Source of the DNA: Rhizomys pruinosus
Lineage: Eukaryota > Chordata > Mammalia > Rodentia > Spalacidae
DNA length: 64,000 nucleotides
Assembly: GCA_009823505.1 (NCBI GenBank)
Contig: VZQC01006589.1
Coordinates: 2,814,776-2,878,775, forward strand
Reading direction: 5' to 3'
A model generated the notes under the pieces. The model worked only from the letters and a program-made list of their open reading frames with translations. It made no database searches and was not told the origin of the DNA. The position numbers and the translations under genes are program-made. Shown piece after piece: positions 31,001-39,989 of this stretch; position 1 is the first letter of the stretch; each line of letters starts with the position of its first letter.

Positions 31001-31492
31001 CAGCAATCTGGGGCCAACAAACTAGACATCGGTTCCTATGAATCTGAATATACTTCCAGTACCTTGCTCCCATATGGTATTAAGTCCTTGCCCCTCCAGA
31101 CATCCCATGCCCTGGGGTATTACCCTGACCCAACCTTCCCTGCAATGGCAGGGTGGGGAGGCCGAGGTTCTTATCAGAGGAAGATGGCCACTGGACTACC
31201 ATGGACGTCCAGAATGAGCCCTCCTGTGTTCCTGGAAGACCAGCTCTCCAAGGAAAAGGTCAAAGAAGAAGTCAGCTCTTCCTGGACAGAAACTCCTCCT
31301 TCCATCAAATCTCTAGATTCCAATGATTCCGGGGTGTACACTAGTGCTTGTAAGAGAAAGCGCCTGTCTCCAAGCACCTCCAGCAATGAAAATTCTCCCT
31401 CCATAAAGTGTGAGGACATTAATGCTGAAGAGTACAGTAAAGACACCTCAAAAGGCATGGGGGGTTATTATGCGTTTTACACAACCCCCTAA
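23819..31492 (+). CDS. Eomes: Eomesodermin (T-box brain protein 2), six coding exons
   Basis: The coding sequence is join(23819..24759, 25799..25953, 26683..26804, 27414..27572, 27657..27718, 30754..31492). That is 2178 nt and 725 aa plus stop, and every intron is GT...AG with phases that join in frame. The product is a nuclear T-box transcription factor that specifies mesendoderm, trophoblast, cortical intermediate progenitors and NK/CD8 T cells. Seen in the translation: N-terminus MQLGEPLL, polyGly 27-51, polyAla 137-145, T-box about 289-480 from VYLCNRPLW to FRDNYDS, a basic patch KRKR 680-683, and C-terminus YAFYTTP. From memory the mouse and human proteins are about 705-707 aa; the excess here is mostly the glycine tract. 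The start at 23819 is chosen because it gives the family N-terminus and has A at -3. Identity is near certain. No frameshift or premature stop is seen. Confidence 0.97.
25376..25440. repeat. TG/TA-rich tract in Eomes intron 1
   Basis: ATGTGTG/ATACACAC units in palindromic arrangement. Confidence 0.8.
25799..25953 (+). CDS. Eomes: Eomes coding exon 2 (T-box)
   Basis: Encodes residues 314-366 of the T-box, including [14 protein letters not shown] and [19 protein letters not shown]. The acceptor is TGCACAG|GC and the donor is GCAGG|GTGAGA. The first base completes Arg314 and the last base begins Gly366. Confidence 0.96.
26324..26432 (+). mobile_element. B1 SINE, internally deleted (Eomes intron 2)
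   Basis: GCTGGGCATGGTGGCTCACC joined to CAGAGGCAGGCAGATC; A-tail at 26419-26430. Confidence 0.8.
26683..26804 (+). CDS. Eomes: Eomes coding exon 3 (T-box)
   Basis: Encodes residues 366-406: [19 protein letters not shown] through [11 protein letters not shown]. This is the T-box core, with the strongly conserved HWMRQEISF and KLKLTNN segments. The acceptor is CTCTTAG|GT and the donor CTCAG|GTAGAG. It ends on a codon boundary. Confidence 0.96.
27067..27212 (-). mobile_element. Old B1/PB1-like SINE (Eomes intron 3)
   Basis: Antisense GAGATAGGGTATCACTC to GTACTGGGATTATAG, after a TTTCTC-rich tract. Confidence 0.65.
27414..27572 (+). CDS. Eomes: Eomes coding exon 4 (T-box)
   Basis: Encodes residues 407-459, [19 protein letters not shown] through [11 protein letters not shown], the T-box strands that include the LHKYQPRLH signature. 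Exactly 53 codons. The acceptor is TTCCAG|ATG and the donor CTGAT|GTGAGT. Confidence 0.97.
27657..27718 (+). CDS. Eomes: Eomes coding exon 5 (T-box end)
   Basis: Encodes [20 protein letters not shown] plus the first two bases of Ser480, closing the T-box. It follows an 84-nt intron. The acceptor is ATCTAG|ATT and the donor GATTC|GTAAGT. Confidence 0.96.
27765..27955 (-). mobile_element. Old B4-type SINE (Eomes intron 5)
   Basis: Antisense B1-like half then an ID-like half (CACTCTATCAATTGAGTTAT). Confidence 0.5.
28040..28178 (-). mobile_element. (CA)n and ID-type head
   Basis: CA run 28041-28071, then an antisense ID head (GGGGATTGAATTCAGGGC to CTCTACCAGAGCAATAGC). Confidence 0.6.
28305..28425 (+). 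mobile_element. B1 SINE, 5'-truncated
   Basis: Begins within the B1 head at CCTTTCATTCCCAGCAC. Confidence 0.8.
28527..28742 (-). mobile_element. B3-type SINE
   Basis: GCATGGTGTACTACCTGTAT through AGTTCTTAACTGTTAAGCC. Its first 85 bp recur at 29413-29500. Confidence 0.7.
28770..28971 (-). mobile_element. B2 SINE cut off at an N
   Basis: Normal antisense B2 up to GGGTCCTCTG, then a single N at 28972 and unrelated sequence. The missing head portion appears at about 29575-29630. Confidence 0.85.
28972..28972. other. Single ambiguous base (N)
   Basis: Single N exactly where a B2 breaks off; probably an assembly join. Confidence 0.95.
28973..29230. other. Unrecognised DNA after the N
   Basis: No repeat recognised. 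It interrupts what should be one B2. Confidence 0.4.
29232..29412 (+). mobile_element. B2 SINE with head deletion
   Basis: AAGAGGACCCGGG skips about 20 nt of the usual head. Confidence 0.8.
29505..29632 (-). mobile_element. B2 SINE, head half
   Basis: From about GAGATCTCCTGG to CTCCAGCCCC, then CTGACAGATGATTTTT. The CTGACAGAT also precedes the truncated B2 at 28756. Confidence 0.8.
29868..30066 (-). mobile_element. B4-type (ID-B1) SINE
   Basis: Antisense B1 half, then an ID half ending ACTGAGTGATGTCCCCAGG. Confidence 0.65.
30115..30337 (-). mobile_element. B2 SINE with internal deletion
   Basis: Exact 14-nt duplication AAGAGGAAACTTTT at 30101-30114 and 30338-30351. About 45 nt are missing between GTGTCGTG and GAACTGGAG. 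Confidence 0.93.
30365..30605 (+). mobile_element. B3-type SINE
   Basis: GCTTCTGCAGAAGACCC and CTCCAGTTCCAAAGGATC; A-rich end next to the Eomes exon 6 acceptor region. Confidence 0.75.
30754..31492 (+). CDS. Eomes: Eomes coding exon 6 (C-terminal transactivation region)
   Basis: Encodes residues 480-725. The acceptor is TTGTAG|CATG after a T-rich tract at 30718-30750. The first 19 residues after Ser480 (481-499, MYTASENDR through TDSPR) are the optional segment of the longer mammalian isoform. A second acceptor 57 nt downstream would omit them. The rest is the Ser/Pro/Tyr-rich C-terminal region with the basic KRKR patch at 680-683. TAA stop at 31490-31492. Confidence 0.96.
30811..30813 (+). 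promoter_or_regulatory. Eomes: Alternative 3' splice acceptor in Eomes exon 6
   Basis: The AG at 30809-30810 in CTCCTAG|ATCCCATCAG lies 57 nt inside exon 6. Joining exon 5 here gives [12 protein letters not shown] in frame, which I recall as the shorter (19 aa less) mammalian isoform. The predicted short form here is 706 aa. Confidence 0.7.
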
Positions 31493-32585
31493 AGAGTTCT
31501 TTTAGCCTTGTAAAAAGTTAGCTAACGTTTTCCAGATGGACCTGGTGGTGTTTTTTGCTGTTGTTTTCTTTGCCTAGGTGGCCAAAAAGACATTTGCCTT
31601 CTACCTTTGATGTATCCTGTTTCGTGCAATTCTCTAAAAGAAGGTGCCAAAGCGTTCGATTGCTGCAGGTAACTGAAGCAAGCCTAGCATTTTTTCCCCT
31701 TTGTAAAATAAAGTAAATGAAGGACTCCAAAGGTGTTTTAAAATTCAAAGGTCGTTCAAGGTGCTGGATTTATGGGAAACAAGAAATATTCAGAGAAAGT
31801 AAGCACGTTCTGAAGACTGGATGCCCAGTGCTAGGCAATGAGTTAAAAACAAAACAAAACAAAACAAAAACCTTTGGTTTTCATTTCTACTCATGAATCT
31901 TTAATTAAACAGGGGCCCAGAGTGTTAAGGTCTTTTTGATTCAGGAAGAGAAGGACTGGGCCTTACTTAAGTTTGAACAGGTGACTTCCTTGGTGTTATC
32001 TATATTTAGCCAGGGGCTGGAGGCTAGGCCTGAGAATCAATGAAAAGCTGTGAAAGTATCTATCTGATCTTAACCTGCATTCAATTGCTTGCAGGCTTTT
32101 GGAATAATAAACCATGTTGTCCTAGAGGTGGTCATGTTTACTGGACTATTAGGAAACAGCAAAGGAGCAGGGGAAAATTGAACTGTACAGTTGTGTTCTT
32201 AGACACTGTAGAATAATCTGGAACAGATTGCACAAATTCAGCTGCATAGGTATCTGAGATGTAAAATTGGTGCTTTGGCTTTGTAAAGGACTTGCAGATC
32301 ACCCATCACAATGGAAGGGGTAAGAGCTGAGATCCATCATCTCTGATATTGGGGGGGGGGTGTTCTGTTTACTTCTTAGTTAAGTGTTCCGGCTGCCTCT
32401 GTATTCACTTGAACCATGCTTAAGGAAAACCCATTTCCTCCTCTTCCTTGGCCAGCCCTACTCCTGACCTCACTTATGTGAAGAAATTACAGTGTGGGGC
32501 CACAGCTCCTATAGGGCCTTTTAGAGATCTTGGATTTTTATGTACAGTCTTAGTCATTTTTAATAAATGTGGTTCCATAAGGTAA
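31493..32585 (+). other. Eomes: Predicted Eomes 3' UTR
   Basis: Repeat-free sequence after the stop. Hexamers AATAAA occur at 31707-31712, 32106-32111 and 32562-32567. The last is followed within 20-60 nt by T/GT-rich DNA (CTGTCCTATGC), so I place the main end near 32585. Use of the proximal sites would give shorter tails. Confidence 0.6.
32562..32567 (+). terminator. Likely distal poly(A) signal of Eomes
   Basis: Canonical AATAAA in TTTTAATAAATGTGG with a downstream T/G-rich element. It is the best of three hexamers after the stop. Confidence 0.5.
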
Positions 32586-33165
32586 TGAACACTGCTCCGT
32601 CTTCTGTCCTATGCTTTAAAAAAAATATTCTCAGTGTGTCTTCCTCTCTACCCTGTTCCAGACTCAACAGTCTCATCTCCAATTCCCCCCAAGAAGCCAC
32701 TAGAATCTCTTGAGGGAGATGGGGAGGGGATATTTCTGTTTACCCCTCCCCATGGGATCTACTTCCTCCTCCCACTGAGAAGTGTGGACAATGGGTGTTG
32801 GCTGGGAGTGGGCTGGGGAGGGAGTGTTTGTCCTCCAGATACAAGATTGCAAGCTGCAGAGTTAATCCAAGTTTCCAAGCCTCCGCCACTGGCCCTTAGT
32901 CCCTTAGTTCTCTAGGCCTTTTCCTGGGTTTGCTTGAGGCCTCCAGTTCTTGGACCCACGTAGGCTTCCTGGGAACTCCCCGAGGCCTTTTGAGTGCCTA
33001 GGACTGCGAAGTCTTTGAGTCATCACAGGGGCCGGAAGGTCGCGCACCCTAAGGTTTTGGGGCCCACCAGCGGCTGAAAAGCCGCTCCATGAGATACAGC
33101 TGCTGGCCTGGGTACTTCGCCCTCAGCCAGATGCTTGCTGGCTTGGGGGATGGAGGCCACCGTTA
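32586..33165. other. Single-copy DNA downstream of Eomes
   Basis: No repeat or gene recognised. Confidence 0.45.
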
Positions 33166-33180
33166 CAAAGGTGTATTCCA

Positions 33181-33292
33181 GAGGCAGGCGAATCTTTGTG
33201 AGCTCAAGGACAGCCTGGTCTACAGAGTGAGTTCCAGGACAGCTGGGCTACAGGGAGACCCTGTCTCAAAAAGACAAAAAAAAAAAAAAAAA
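33181..33292 (+). mobile_element. B1 SINE, 5'-truncated
   Basis: Bounded by ACAAAGGT(G/A)TATTCCA at about 33165 and 33296, so the truncation occurred at insertion. Confidence 0.88.
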
Positions 33293-34458
33293 ACCACAAA
33301 GGTATATTCCACGTGTCCGGTGCACTACGGCCCTGCAAACAGCAGCTGGACAGACTTGCATCTTACTCTTAGCTCGGTTTTAGTAAGTTCCCATCTTCTG
33401 GAAGCAAGAAGGGTTCCTCATCCCCTGGCTGAACAGAGGTGCAGGGCCCTATGTGGTGTTCCACTCCTGTCCCCCACCGGCCAGGCTTATCAACAGAAGG
33501 CTTAAAGCCCAGCTTGCAAGCCTTTCGAGCCCTCTTCTCCCTCGGGGTAAAGGTCTGGCTGGGAGGGTCATTCTAACTGCAGAGCGCGGAAATGCGGCTG
33601 CTAAGAGGATTAGCTGCGGGAAGCCCAGCAATCAGCACGGCCCTCCTCCCCTCCTGTGCCCAATTAAGGAGGCGGGACAGCGTACCTGGACTGTGGACAG
33701 TCTCCTATCCGATACACACTTCTGGAGCCTGAGCCCTTCCTCCGCCACCAGTGAACTTGGGGGCCTCTAGTCGCGCATTTCCAAGGGTGCCTGCTCAAAA
33801 CTTTTGGGCAATGCCGTCCCGAATTTTACCCATTTGCGTGGATGACAGATTAGACTCTCGGAAAAAGAAGCAGTTCCCCTAACCTAGTCATCACCAACTC
33901 TCGACCTTTCCAAACCGTCATCCAACCTCTGGGTATCAGGAGTGTCAAAACGATCTGTGGGCTCTGTCTTCTAGAAAACCCGAAAATGTGAATCACACGC
34001 CAGGATAAAGAGGACTCTGGCCCTAGTCTATTTCAAGTCCTGTATATTTTTGTACCGTACAGTAAAAAGAACCTGGTACTTGTGAAAAAGTCCCCCACAG
34101 TGTTTAATAGAAACGTAAATGGCTGAGTGGCCCCAATTAACACCTTGTGATAAGACATTCCTAAGATGGAGTGTCAGACACCAAATTGTGAAGAGATGTA
34201 TCTAATTAATCCACCTAGGATGACATCGATAAACAAGACTCCATTTAAATAAAGATCAAGGGCTCGGCGCCCGGCTTGTTTACCTTCCCCACCAGGTCTC
34301 CAAGCGCATTTGTGGGGGTGCGGGGTGCTCCCCGCGCAGGGCGGAGACACTGACTTGGGGGGCTCTGCTATTATGGCCTTTGCTTCTCTTCGGCTTCTTG
34401 CCACCAACAAAAAAAACACACCCCCCCCAAAAAAACAGACCCCAACGAAAGAGAAAAG

Positions 34459-34536
34459 GGCGCGCGCGCGCTCGAGCACACACACACACACACACACATA
34501 CACACACACACACATACACACACACACACACACACC
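34459..34536. repeat. (GC)n/(CA)n tract
   Basis: GCGCGCGCGC followed by CA units with TA interruptions. Confidence 0.95.
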
Positions 34537-35375
34537 AAATAAGAACGATTCGTAGATGGAAATATGTCTTCATTGCCAAGCGGTTCTGGTTGTTCGAAGT
34601 AAAAAGAAAAAGGCATAAAAAGCAGTCACATAATCCCGGAATTAATTTGCTCTGGGGAGAACTGCGGAACAGGACCTTCCTGCGGTCCCCACTCGGTAGT
34701 TGATCCCTTCTCAGTGGTTCCAGGATTTCTCCACCCTGGGGTCAAAGCCAAGGATTGCTGGGTTGCAGGGTAGCTGTTCTGGGAGTCGTAGGGAGCCTCC
34801 AAGCGTGGAAGGAAACTGCGGGAGGCGGGAAGAATCAGAAAGGAATTCTGGGCCCTCGGGGAAAGCTGAGCTTTGGCTCGCCATTATTCTCAGCCTGGCT
34901 GGGGTTGCGGTTGGAGAAATTTCTGAAACCCCGCAAGGGTTTATCACGTCTCCAAATGCGCTGTTAGCCCATTTCTCCCTCTTTCTGATAAATATTAAAA
35001 TCTGAATGAAAGGTAGGCTCGCGTTCGTTTCCGTCCTTTGCAGCCTCTTCGATCTTTCTCAAACAGGGAAGAGGAAAGACGCTGTAGAAGGGGAAAAGTC
35101 CCTGCAGGTGTAACGGAAATGCTGGCGAACAGAGAACAGCCCCGCATCTCCCGACTTCTACCCACATTCGGCCCCCAGTAGAGACAGTTCAAATCTTTCC
35201 TTTCTAAGCTCTCGGACGCTGCCTCCGCCCGCCTTCCCGGCTCCTGCCCCCTGTCCTCCGATTCCAAAAATTTGGCTTTCACCCGGTGGAGGCTTCTAAC
35301 CTGCGCACGTTTTAAAACGAAGTCTGAAAAAAAGAAAAAAAAAGTCTTGCTGGATCCAAAGAACCTCCCCAACAC

Positions 35376-35384
35376 ACACGCGCG

Positions 35385-35433
<49 letters not shown>
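35376..35433. repeat. (CA)n tract with CGCG start
   Basis: ACACGCGCGCACACATACAC followed by about 20 CA units. Confidence 0.95.
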
Positions 35434-35711
35434 CCGCCCCTGCTCTCCCTTCAGGTTTAGATTTTTCAGTATGCTTAGCAGCCCTTCCACCTGCACCGAT
35501 CTGCGCCTGTCGGCAGATTCCTTCCCGCCGGGGGAAGAGGCCTGGGCTCCGGGCCGAGCTCGCTTCCCCCCTGAGCGAACCGGTCCAACCTGGGCTTCGC
35601 TTCTTCGTGGGTTCTGGAGCCAAGCTATGAAGGCTGGCAAGCCTGAGGTGGAAGACGCACTTTCTTCATTCTGTTTTCTCCTTTACCATTCTTTTATTTT
35701 ATTTTTGCTTT

Positions 35712-35795
35712 TAAAATAGACTTTTATTAATTCTTTGAGAATGTCATTCAATGTATTTTGATTATATTCACCGCCCACTTCTCCTCTTAACTATC
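35712..35795 (-). mobile_element. LINE-1 3' end fragment
   Basis: TTCTTTGAGAATGTCATTCA matches the L1 text seen near 1675. Confidence 0.55.
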
Positions 35796-35799
35796 CGCA

Positions 35800-35978
35800 T
35801 AACTCGCTGTGTAGCTGAGGATGACCTTGAACTTCTCTCTCGCGCTCCTTCTCCCTCTCCCTCTTTCTGGTTTTTGAGACAGGGTGTCACTTTATAACCC
35901 AGGCTGGCCTCGCACTTTCGGCAATCCTCCTGCCTCATCTCCTGAGTGCTGGGATTACAGGCTTGAGCCATCTAGCCC
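35800..35978 (-). mobile_element. Old B1-like SINE(s)
   Basis: A fragment at 35808-35840, a CTCCCTCTCCCTC stretch, then a nearly full old B1 at 35876-35975. Confidence 0.65.
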
Positions 35979-36287
35979 TACTTGAAAAGTAAACGTCTGG
36001 CGACACAGACACCTCTTCTGCCCCGTTTATCCTCTGCATGCCCGGGATGCGTGTCCACATCTCCAAGGGAAAGCTTTAGCTTGCCAGACATTGCACACGC
36101 TCTCACCAGTGTCCCTAAAGTGCCCGGTGTCAGACGGATGTCGGCCGTTGAAGAGCATAGGCAGCACCCTCACCTCCTATTCCCTTCAAAACCCCCCAAG
36201 CATGCGTTTATAAAGCCTGGCGTCCAGGTGCGGCCACTGACTTCCAGCCCGGCTGCCTGAGCACTCTTCTGCCAGCCACGGACACCC

Positions 36288-36304
36288 TGCGCCATCTGGT
36301 GGCC
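36288..36304 (-). promoter_or_regulatory. CTCF-like motif downstream of Eomes
   Basis: On the minus strand this reads GGCCACCAGATGGCGCA, an excellent match to the CTCF core CCASYAGRKGGCRS. It lies 4.8 kb past the Eomes stop, in single-copy DNA next to a TG-rich tract. Confidence 0.6.
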
Positions 36305-36329
36305 GCTGTACTCTGAATGGTTCTGATTT

Positions 36330-36665
36330 TGTGAGCCTGTGTGTGTTGTGTGTCTATGAGTGTCTATATGTTCGGGCATATGTGTGTACCTGTGTGAGCA
36401 TGTGTGTGTCTGTGTGTCTGTATGCCTGTGTGTTTGTGTGTGTGTGTCTGTGTGTGTGCATGTGCATATGTGTGTGTCGGTATGTGTCTATGTGTGTCTG
36501 TGTTTATGTGCATGAGTGTATGAGTGTGCAAGCATGTGGGAACATGGGTATGTTTATGTGTGAGCACATATATATCTGTGTGTGTGGATTTGTGTCTGTG
36601 TGTTTGTGTGACTGTGTGTACATGTCTGTGTGTATCTGTGTGTCTGTGTGTCTGTGTTTTCAAAG
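36330..36665. repeat. TGTG-rich degenerate minisatellite
   Basis: Irregular TGTGTGTCTGTG/TATGTG units. The long open frames on both strands here are a by-product of the repeat. Confidence 0.9.
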
Positions 36666-36804
36666 TGTGTGCAGTTCTCTCCCATTCCTCCAGCCCCTTA
36701 TGAGTATCTTGGTGCAGAAGGAGGCCAGGACTTAGACTCATGTTAGATTTTTCATACTTTTTATAAATTAGCCAAAGAAGCTACAAAACAGTATGAGTAC
36801 AGCC

Positions 36805-36988
36805 CTTTTTTTTTTTTTTTTTTTTTTTTGTTTATTTTTGGTGTCGCTTGTCGGAGGACAGGGTCTCCCTGTAGCCCCAGCTGTCCTGGAACTCACTCTG
36901 TAGACCAGGCTGGCCTTGAACTCACAAAGATCCGCCTGCCTCTGCCTCCAAAGTGCTAGGATTAAAGGTGTGGGCTACCAGACCCAGC
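36805..36988 (-). mobile_element. B1 SINE
   Basis: A-tail 36806-36830; unusual insertion GGTGTCGCTTGTCGGAGG between tail and body. Confidence 0.85.
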
Positions 36989-37039
36989 TCAAGCCCTCTT
37001 TCATAGAGTTTTCTGGTAGAACCCCAGGATAGAGCCAGG

Positions 37040-37185
37040 GCTAATGGCTCAGGTCCTGTGGCACACATCTGGTGGCACACACCTTATCCTGGCACTCTAT
37101 AGGCTGAGACAAAAGATAACCACAAATTAGAGGCCAGCCTAATCTCCAGGCTAGCTCCTTACTAAGACCCTGTATGGAAACAATG
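37040..37185 (+). mobile_element. Old B1-like SINE
   Basis: Diverged: CTGGTGGCACACACCTTATC to ACTAAGACCCTGT. Confidence 0.5.
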
Positions 37186-37216
37186 GCCACAGCAAACAAC
37201 AGAAATAGAGGCTAGA

Positions 37217-37370
37217 AGCCGGGCGTGGTGGTGCACACCTTTAATCCTAGCACTTGGGAGGCAGAGGCAGAGGCAGGCGGATCTTTGTGAGTTCAAGGCC
37301 AGCCTGGTCTACAGAGTGAGTTCCAGGACAGCTGGGGCTACAGGGAGACCCCGTCTCGAAAAGACCAAAA
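37217..37370 (+). mobile_element. B1 SINE (young)
   Basis: Bounded by AGAAATAGAGGCTAGA at about 37200 and 37370. Confidence 0.92.
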
Positions 37371-37380
37371 AAGAAATAGA

Positions 37381-37560
37381 GGCTAGAGAGACAGGTTAGC
37401 AGTAAAAAGTGCTTGCTGTTCATGCGGAGGACCCAAGCGCAGATCCCAGCACCCACATCCAGCAGCTCACGACTGTCTGTAACTATAGGGAAGTCTGATG
37501 CCCTCTTCTGACCTCCATAGGCACTTGCACATGGGAGCACATAGAAACACATACACATAA
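37381..37560 (+). mobile_element. B2-family SINE
   Basis: Older B2, GCTAGAGAGACAGGTTAGCA start. Confidence 0.75.
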
Positions 37561-37561
37561 T

Positions 37562-37706
37562 TTTTTTTCTGTCTTTTTGAGACAGAGTCTCCTTGTAGCC
37601 TGGAACTCACTATCTCACTATGTAGACCAGCCTGGCCTTGAACTCACAGCTGGCCTCTGCCTCCTGGATGCAGGGATTAAAAGTGTGTACCACCATACCC
37701 AGTTTA
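37562..37706 (-). mobile_element. B1 SINE
   Basis: Antisense, with a short internal duplication (ACTCACTATCTCACTATG). Confidence 0.82.
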
Positions 37707-37737
37707 CACATAAATTTTTTAAAGAACCCAAGACTTA

Positions 37738-37910
37738 GGAGTTAGAGCAATGGCTCAGGCTGCTCTTACAAAGAACCTGGGTTCAGCACCCACACGGAAG
37801 CTAACAGACATTTGTAACTCTGGTTCCAGGGAATCTGACACCCTCTTTTGGCCTCAGTGGGCAGTGCATCACACTTACATACATGCAAACAAAACACTCA
37901 TACACAAAGT
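37738..37910 (+). mobile_element. B3-type SINE
   Basis: GAGTTAGAGCAATGGCTCAG start, CATGCAAACAAAACACTC tail. Confidence 0.7.
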
Positions 37911-37943
37911 TAAAGTAAAAATTTAGTTAATTAAAAAACTTTA

Positions 37944-38070
37944 ACCTGAATGTGGTGGCACATACCTTTAATCCCAGCACTCAGGAGGCAGAGGCTGGCA
38001 GATTTTTATGAGTTCAAGGTACATAGTGAGTTCCAAGACAGCTGGGGATGCAGGTCTCAAAAAGACCAAA
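37944..38070 (+). mobile_element. B1 SINE, internally deleted
   Basis: Lost the GGCCAGCCTGGTC segment (AGTTCAAGGTACATAGTG). Confidence 0.8.
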
Positions 38071-38204
38071 AAAAATTTTTTTAATAAATAAACACATTAA
38101 TTATACCAGGAGAGCTTCCATTCACTTGAGGCCTCTCCTGTAGAAAGTGTGCCAGGGACGTCCAAGGACCTACAGCTTTGTGGAAATGACTCAGAATGTA
38201 TGAG

Positions 38205-38355
38205 GTTTTTTTTTCACTCTTTTTGAGACAGGGTCTCCCTGTAGCCCCAGCTGTCCTGGAACTCACTCTGTAGACCAGGCTGGCTTTGAACTCACAAAGC
38301 CTGCCTCTGCCTCCCCAGTGCTAGGGTTAAAGGCATGCACCACCACACCCAGTTA
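38205..38355 (-). mobile_element. B1 SINE
   Basis: Antisense B1 just inside the left copy of AGAATGTATGAG (38193-38204). Confidence 0.85.
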
Positions 38356-38377
38356 AATTAACTTTTTTTATATACAT

Positions 38378-38603
38378 ATATTTTTAAATTTTATTTATTT
38401 TGTATGTGTATGGATGTACTGTCTGCATGTAGGTTTGTGTACCCGTGTCATGCAATGCCGCCCAGGTCAAAAGAGGGCATTGGATTCCCCTGGAACTGGA
38501 CTTAAAGACGGTTCTCAGCCACCATGTGGGTGCTGGGGATCGAACCTGGGTCCTCTGCAAGAGCAGTTGGCGCTCTTAACCGCAAGGTCATCTCTCCAGC
38601 CTG
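38378..38603 (-). mobile_element. B2 SINE
   Basis: Antisense B2 whose head abuts the right copy of AGAATGTATGAG (38604-38615). Confidence 0.88.
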
Positions 38604-38619
38604 AGAATGTATGAGTTTT

Positions 38620-39104
38620 AAAGTCTGGACTGTACCCATAACATCAGCCTTTTTCATGAATTCACAGGAAGTCGCAGCTGTTTGCTCTCATCCAGATCAC
38701 CTCTTATTCTAAAATTTGCAATGTAGTAGCCATAGCTGGGGGTCTACAGCGACGCTCTGCAAAGTTGGAAGAAATAGTTATGTGTCCTGACTCTGAGTTA
38801 TCAGCTTCTAAATATCACTTAGAGTTCTTCTTTATCCACCAAGTACCATTTGGCCACCAACATCTATGAGGGGAGGCTGCCTTCAAAGATGAGATTTAGC
38901 ACTCTACAGTTAAGCAGGCGCCAAACCAGAGCAAACCGAAACAGCAAAGCAGCCTGTGGCTAATATTTGACACTTAAAAAAAAAACTTTTCATATGGAAA
39001 CTTATGACTTACTTATTGCAAACTAAAGAGTTGTGGAATTTTATAACTATCTCAAATAAAAAACTTATATGAAACATAGATTCTGGCATGGGTATATTAA
39101 AAAT
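38620..39104. other. Single-copy DNA
   Basis: Nothing recognised. Confidence 0.4.
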
Positions 39105-39111
39105 AAATAAG

Positions 39112-39265
39112 CTGCCAGGCATAGTGGTGCACACCTTTAATCCCGGCACTCAGGAGTCAGAGGCAGGCAGATCTTTGTGAGTTCAAGGTCAGTCTGGTCT
39201 ACAGAGCGATCTCTAGGCCAGTTGGGACTAAAGGGAGACCCTGTCTCAAAAAAGACCGAAAAAAA
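39112..39265 (+). mobile_element. B1 SINE
   Basis: Full B1. AAAATAAATAA occurs on both sides (about 39100 and 39271). Confidence 0.85.
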
Positions 39266-39269
39266 GTAA

Positions 39270-39625
39270 GAAAATAAATAACCTACAGAATACAGAATCT
39301 AGCATAGAAACAATATGTGAAAGTCAGAATCATTGGCTTGAATCTGCATATTTCATTTGCTCACAAAATCCCACAACTATTATTCTGCACAAATGATCAT
39401 TGCAACAAGGAAAAATAAAACTGCTCTTTTGCAAACAAATGTAAATGCATTCTTCCAAAGAAGCAAAAACAATCATGCATATATGTGTGTTAAATGATAT
39501 TTCTAGAAATCTTTAACTGCACAGATTAAAAAATAGACACATTAAGTCTTAAAGAACTGAAAAAAAAAAGAGAAGCATTGTTTGATGATTAACATGAGAA
39601 CACAAAATATTGATCAAAATTCTTC
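39270..39625. other. Single-copy AT-rich DNA
   Basis: Nothing recognised. Confidence 0.4.
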
Positions 39626-39626
39626 A

Positions 39627-39840
39627 GCTGGGGCTGGAGATTCAATAGCTTGTTGAGTGCCTTAGAGTCCATACTACTCTTTCAGAGGACCTGAATTCAG
39701 TTCCCAACATCCTCATCAGGTGACTCACAACTGCCCGGAACTCCAGTTGCACAGGTTCCAATGCTCCCTTCTGGCTTATGAGGGCAATTGCACTTGCAAT
39801 GTATGTATCTCCATATAGATATACATTCATACATGAAATT
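39627..39840 (+). mobile_element. B3-type SINE
   Basis: GCTGGGGCTGGAGATTCAAT start; old. Confidence 0.65.
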
Positions 39841-39847
39841 TAAAACA

Positions 39848-39985
39848 AATCACACACTTTTAATCCCTGCACTCAGGAAGCAGAGGTGGGCAGATCTCTG
39901 TGAGATCAAGGCCAGCCTGGTCTACATAGTGAGTTCCAGGCAACCCAGGGCTGCATAGTGAGACCCCATCTGAAAAACATAAATA
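39848..39985 (+). mobile_element. B1 SINE
   Basis: 5'-truncated B1 beginning CACACACTTTTAATCCC. Confidence 0.8.
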
Positions 39986-39989
39986 AAAT

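Larger units (their letters stand above)
33300..35700. promoter_or_regulatory. GC-rich single-copy region downstream of Eomes
   Basis: CpG-bearing, SINE-free sequence with the richest parts near 33.5-33.8, 34.26-34.38, 35.2-35.3 and 35.5-35.6 kb. It is broken by two CG/CA tracts. No gene is recognised. It could be part of a multi-island developmental domain around Eomes. Confidence 0.4.

Noticed and set aside
36331..36741. Overlapping 134- and 125-codon frames on opposite strands
   Set aside because: Produced by the TG-rich repeat; Cys/Val or His/Thr repeats only.
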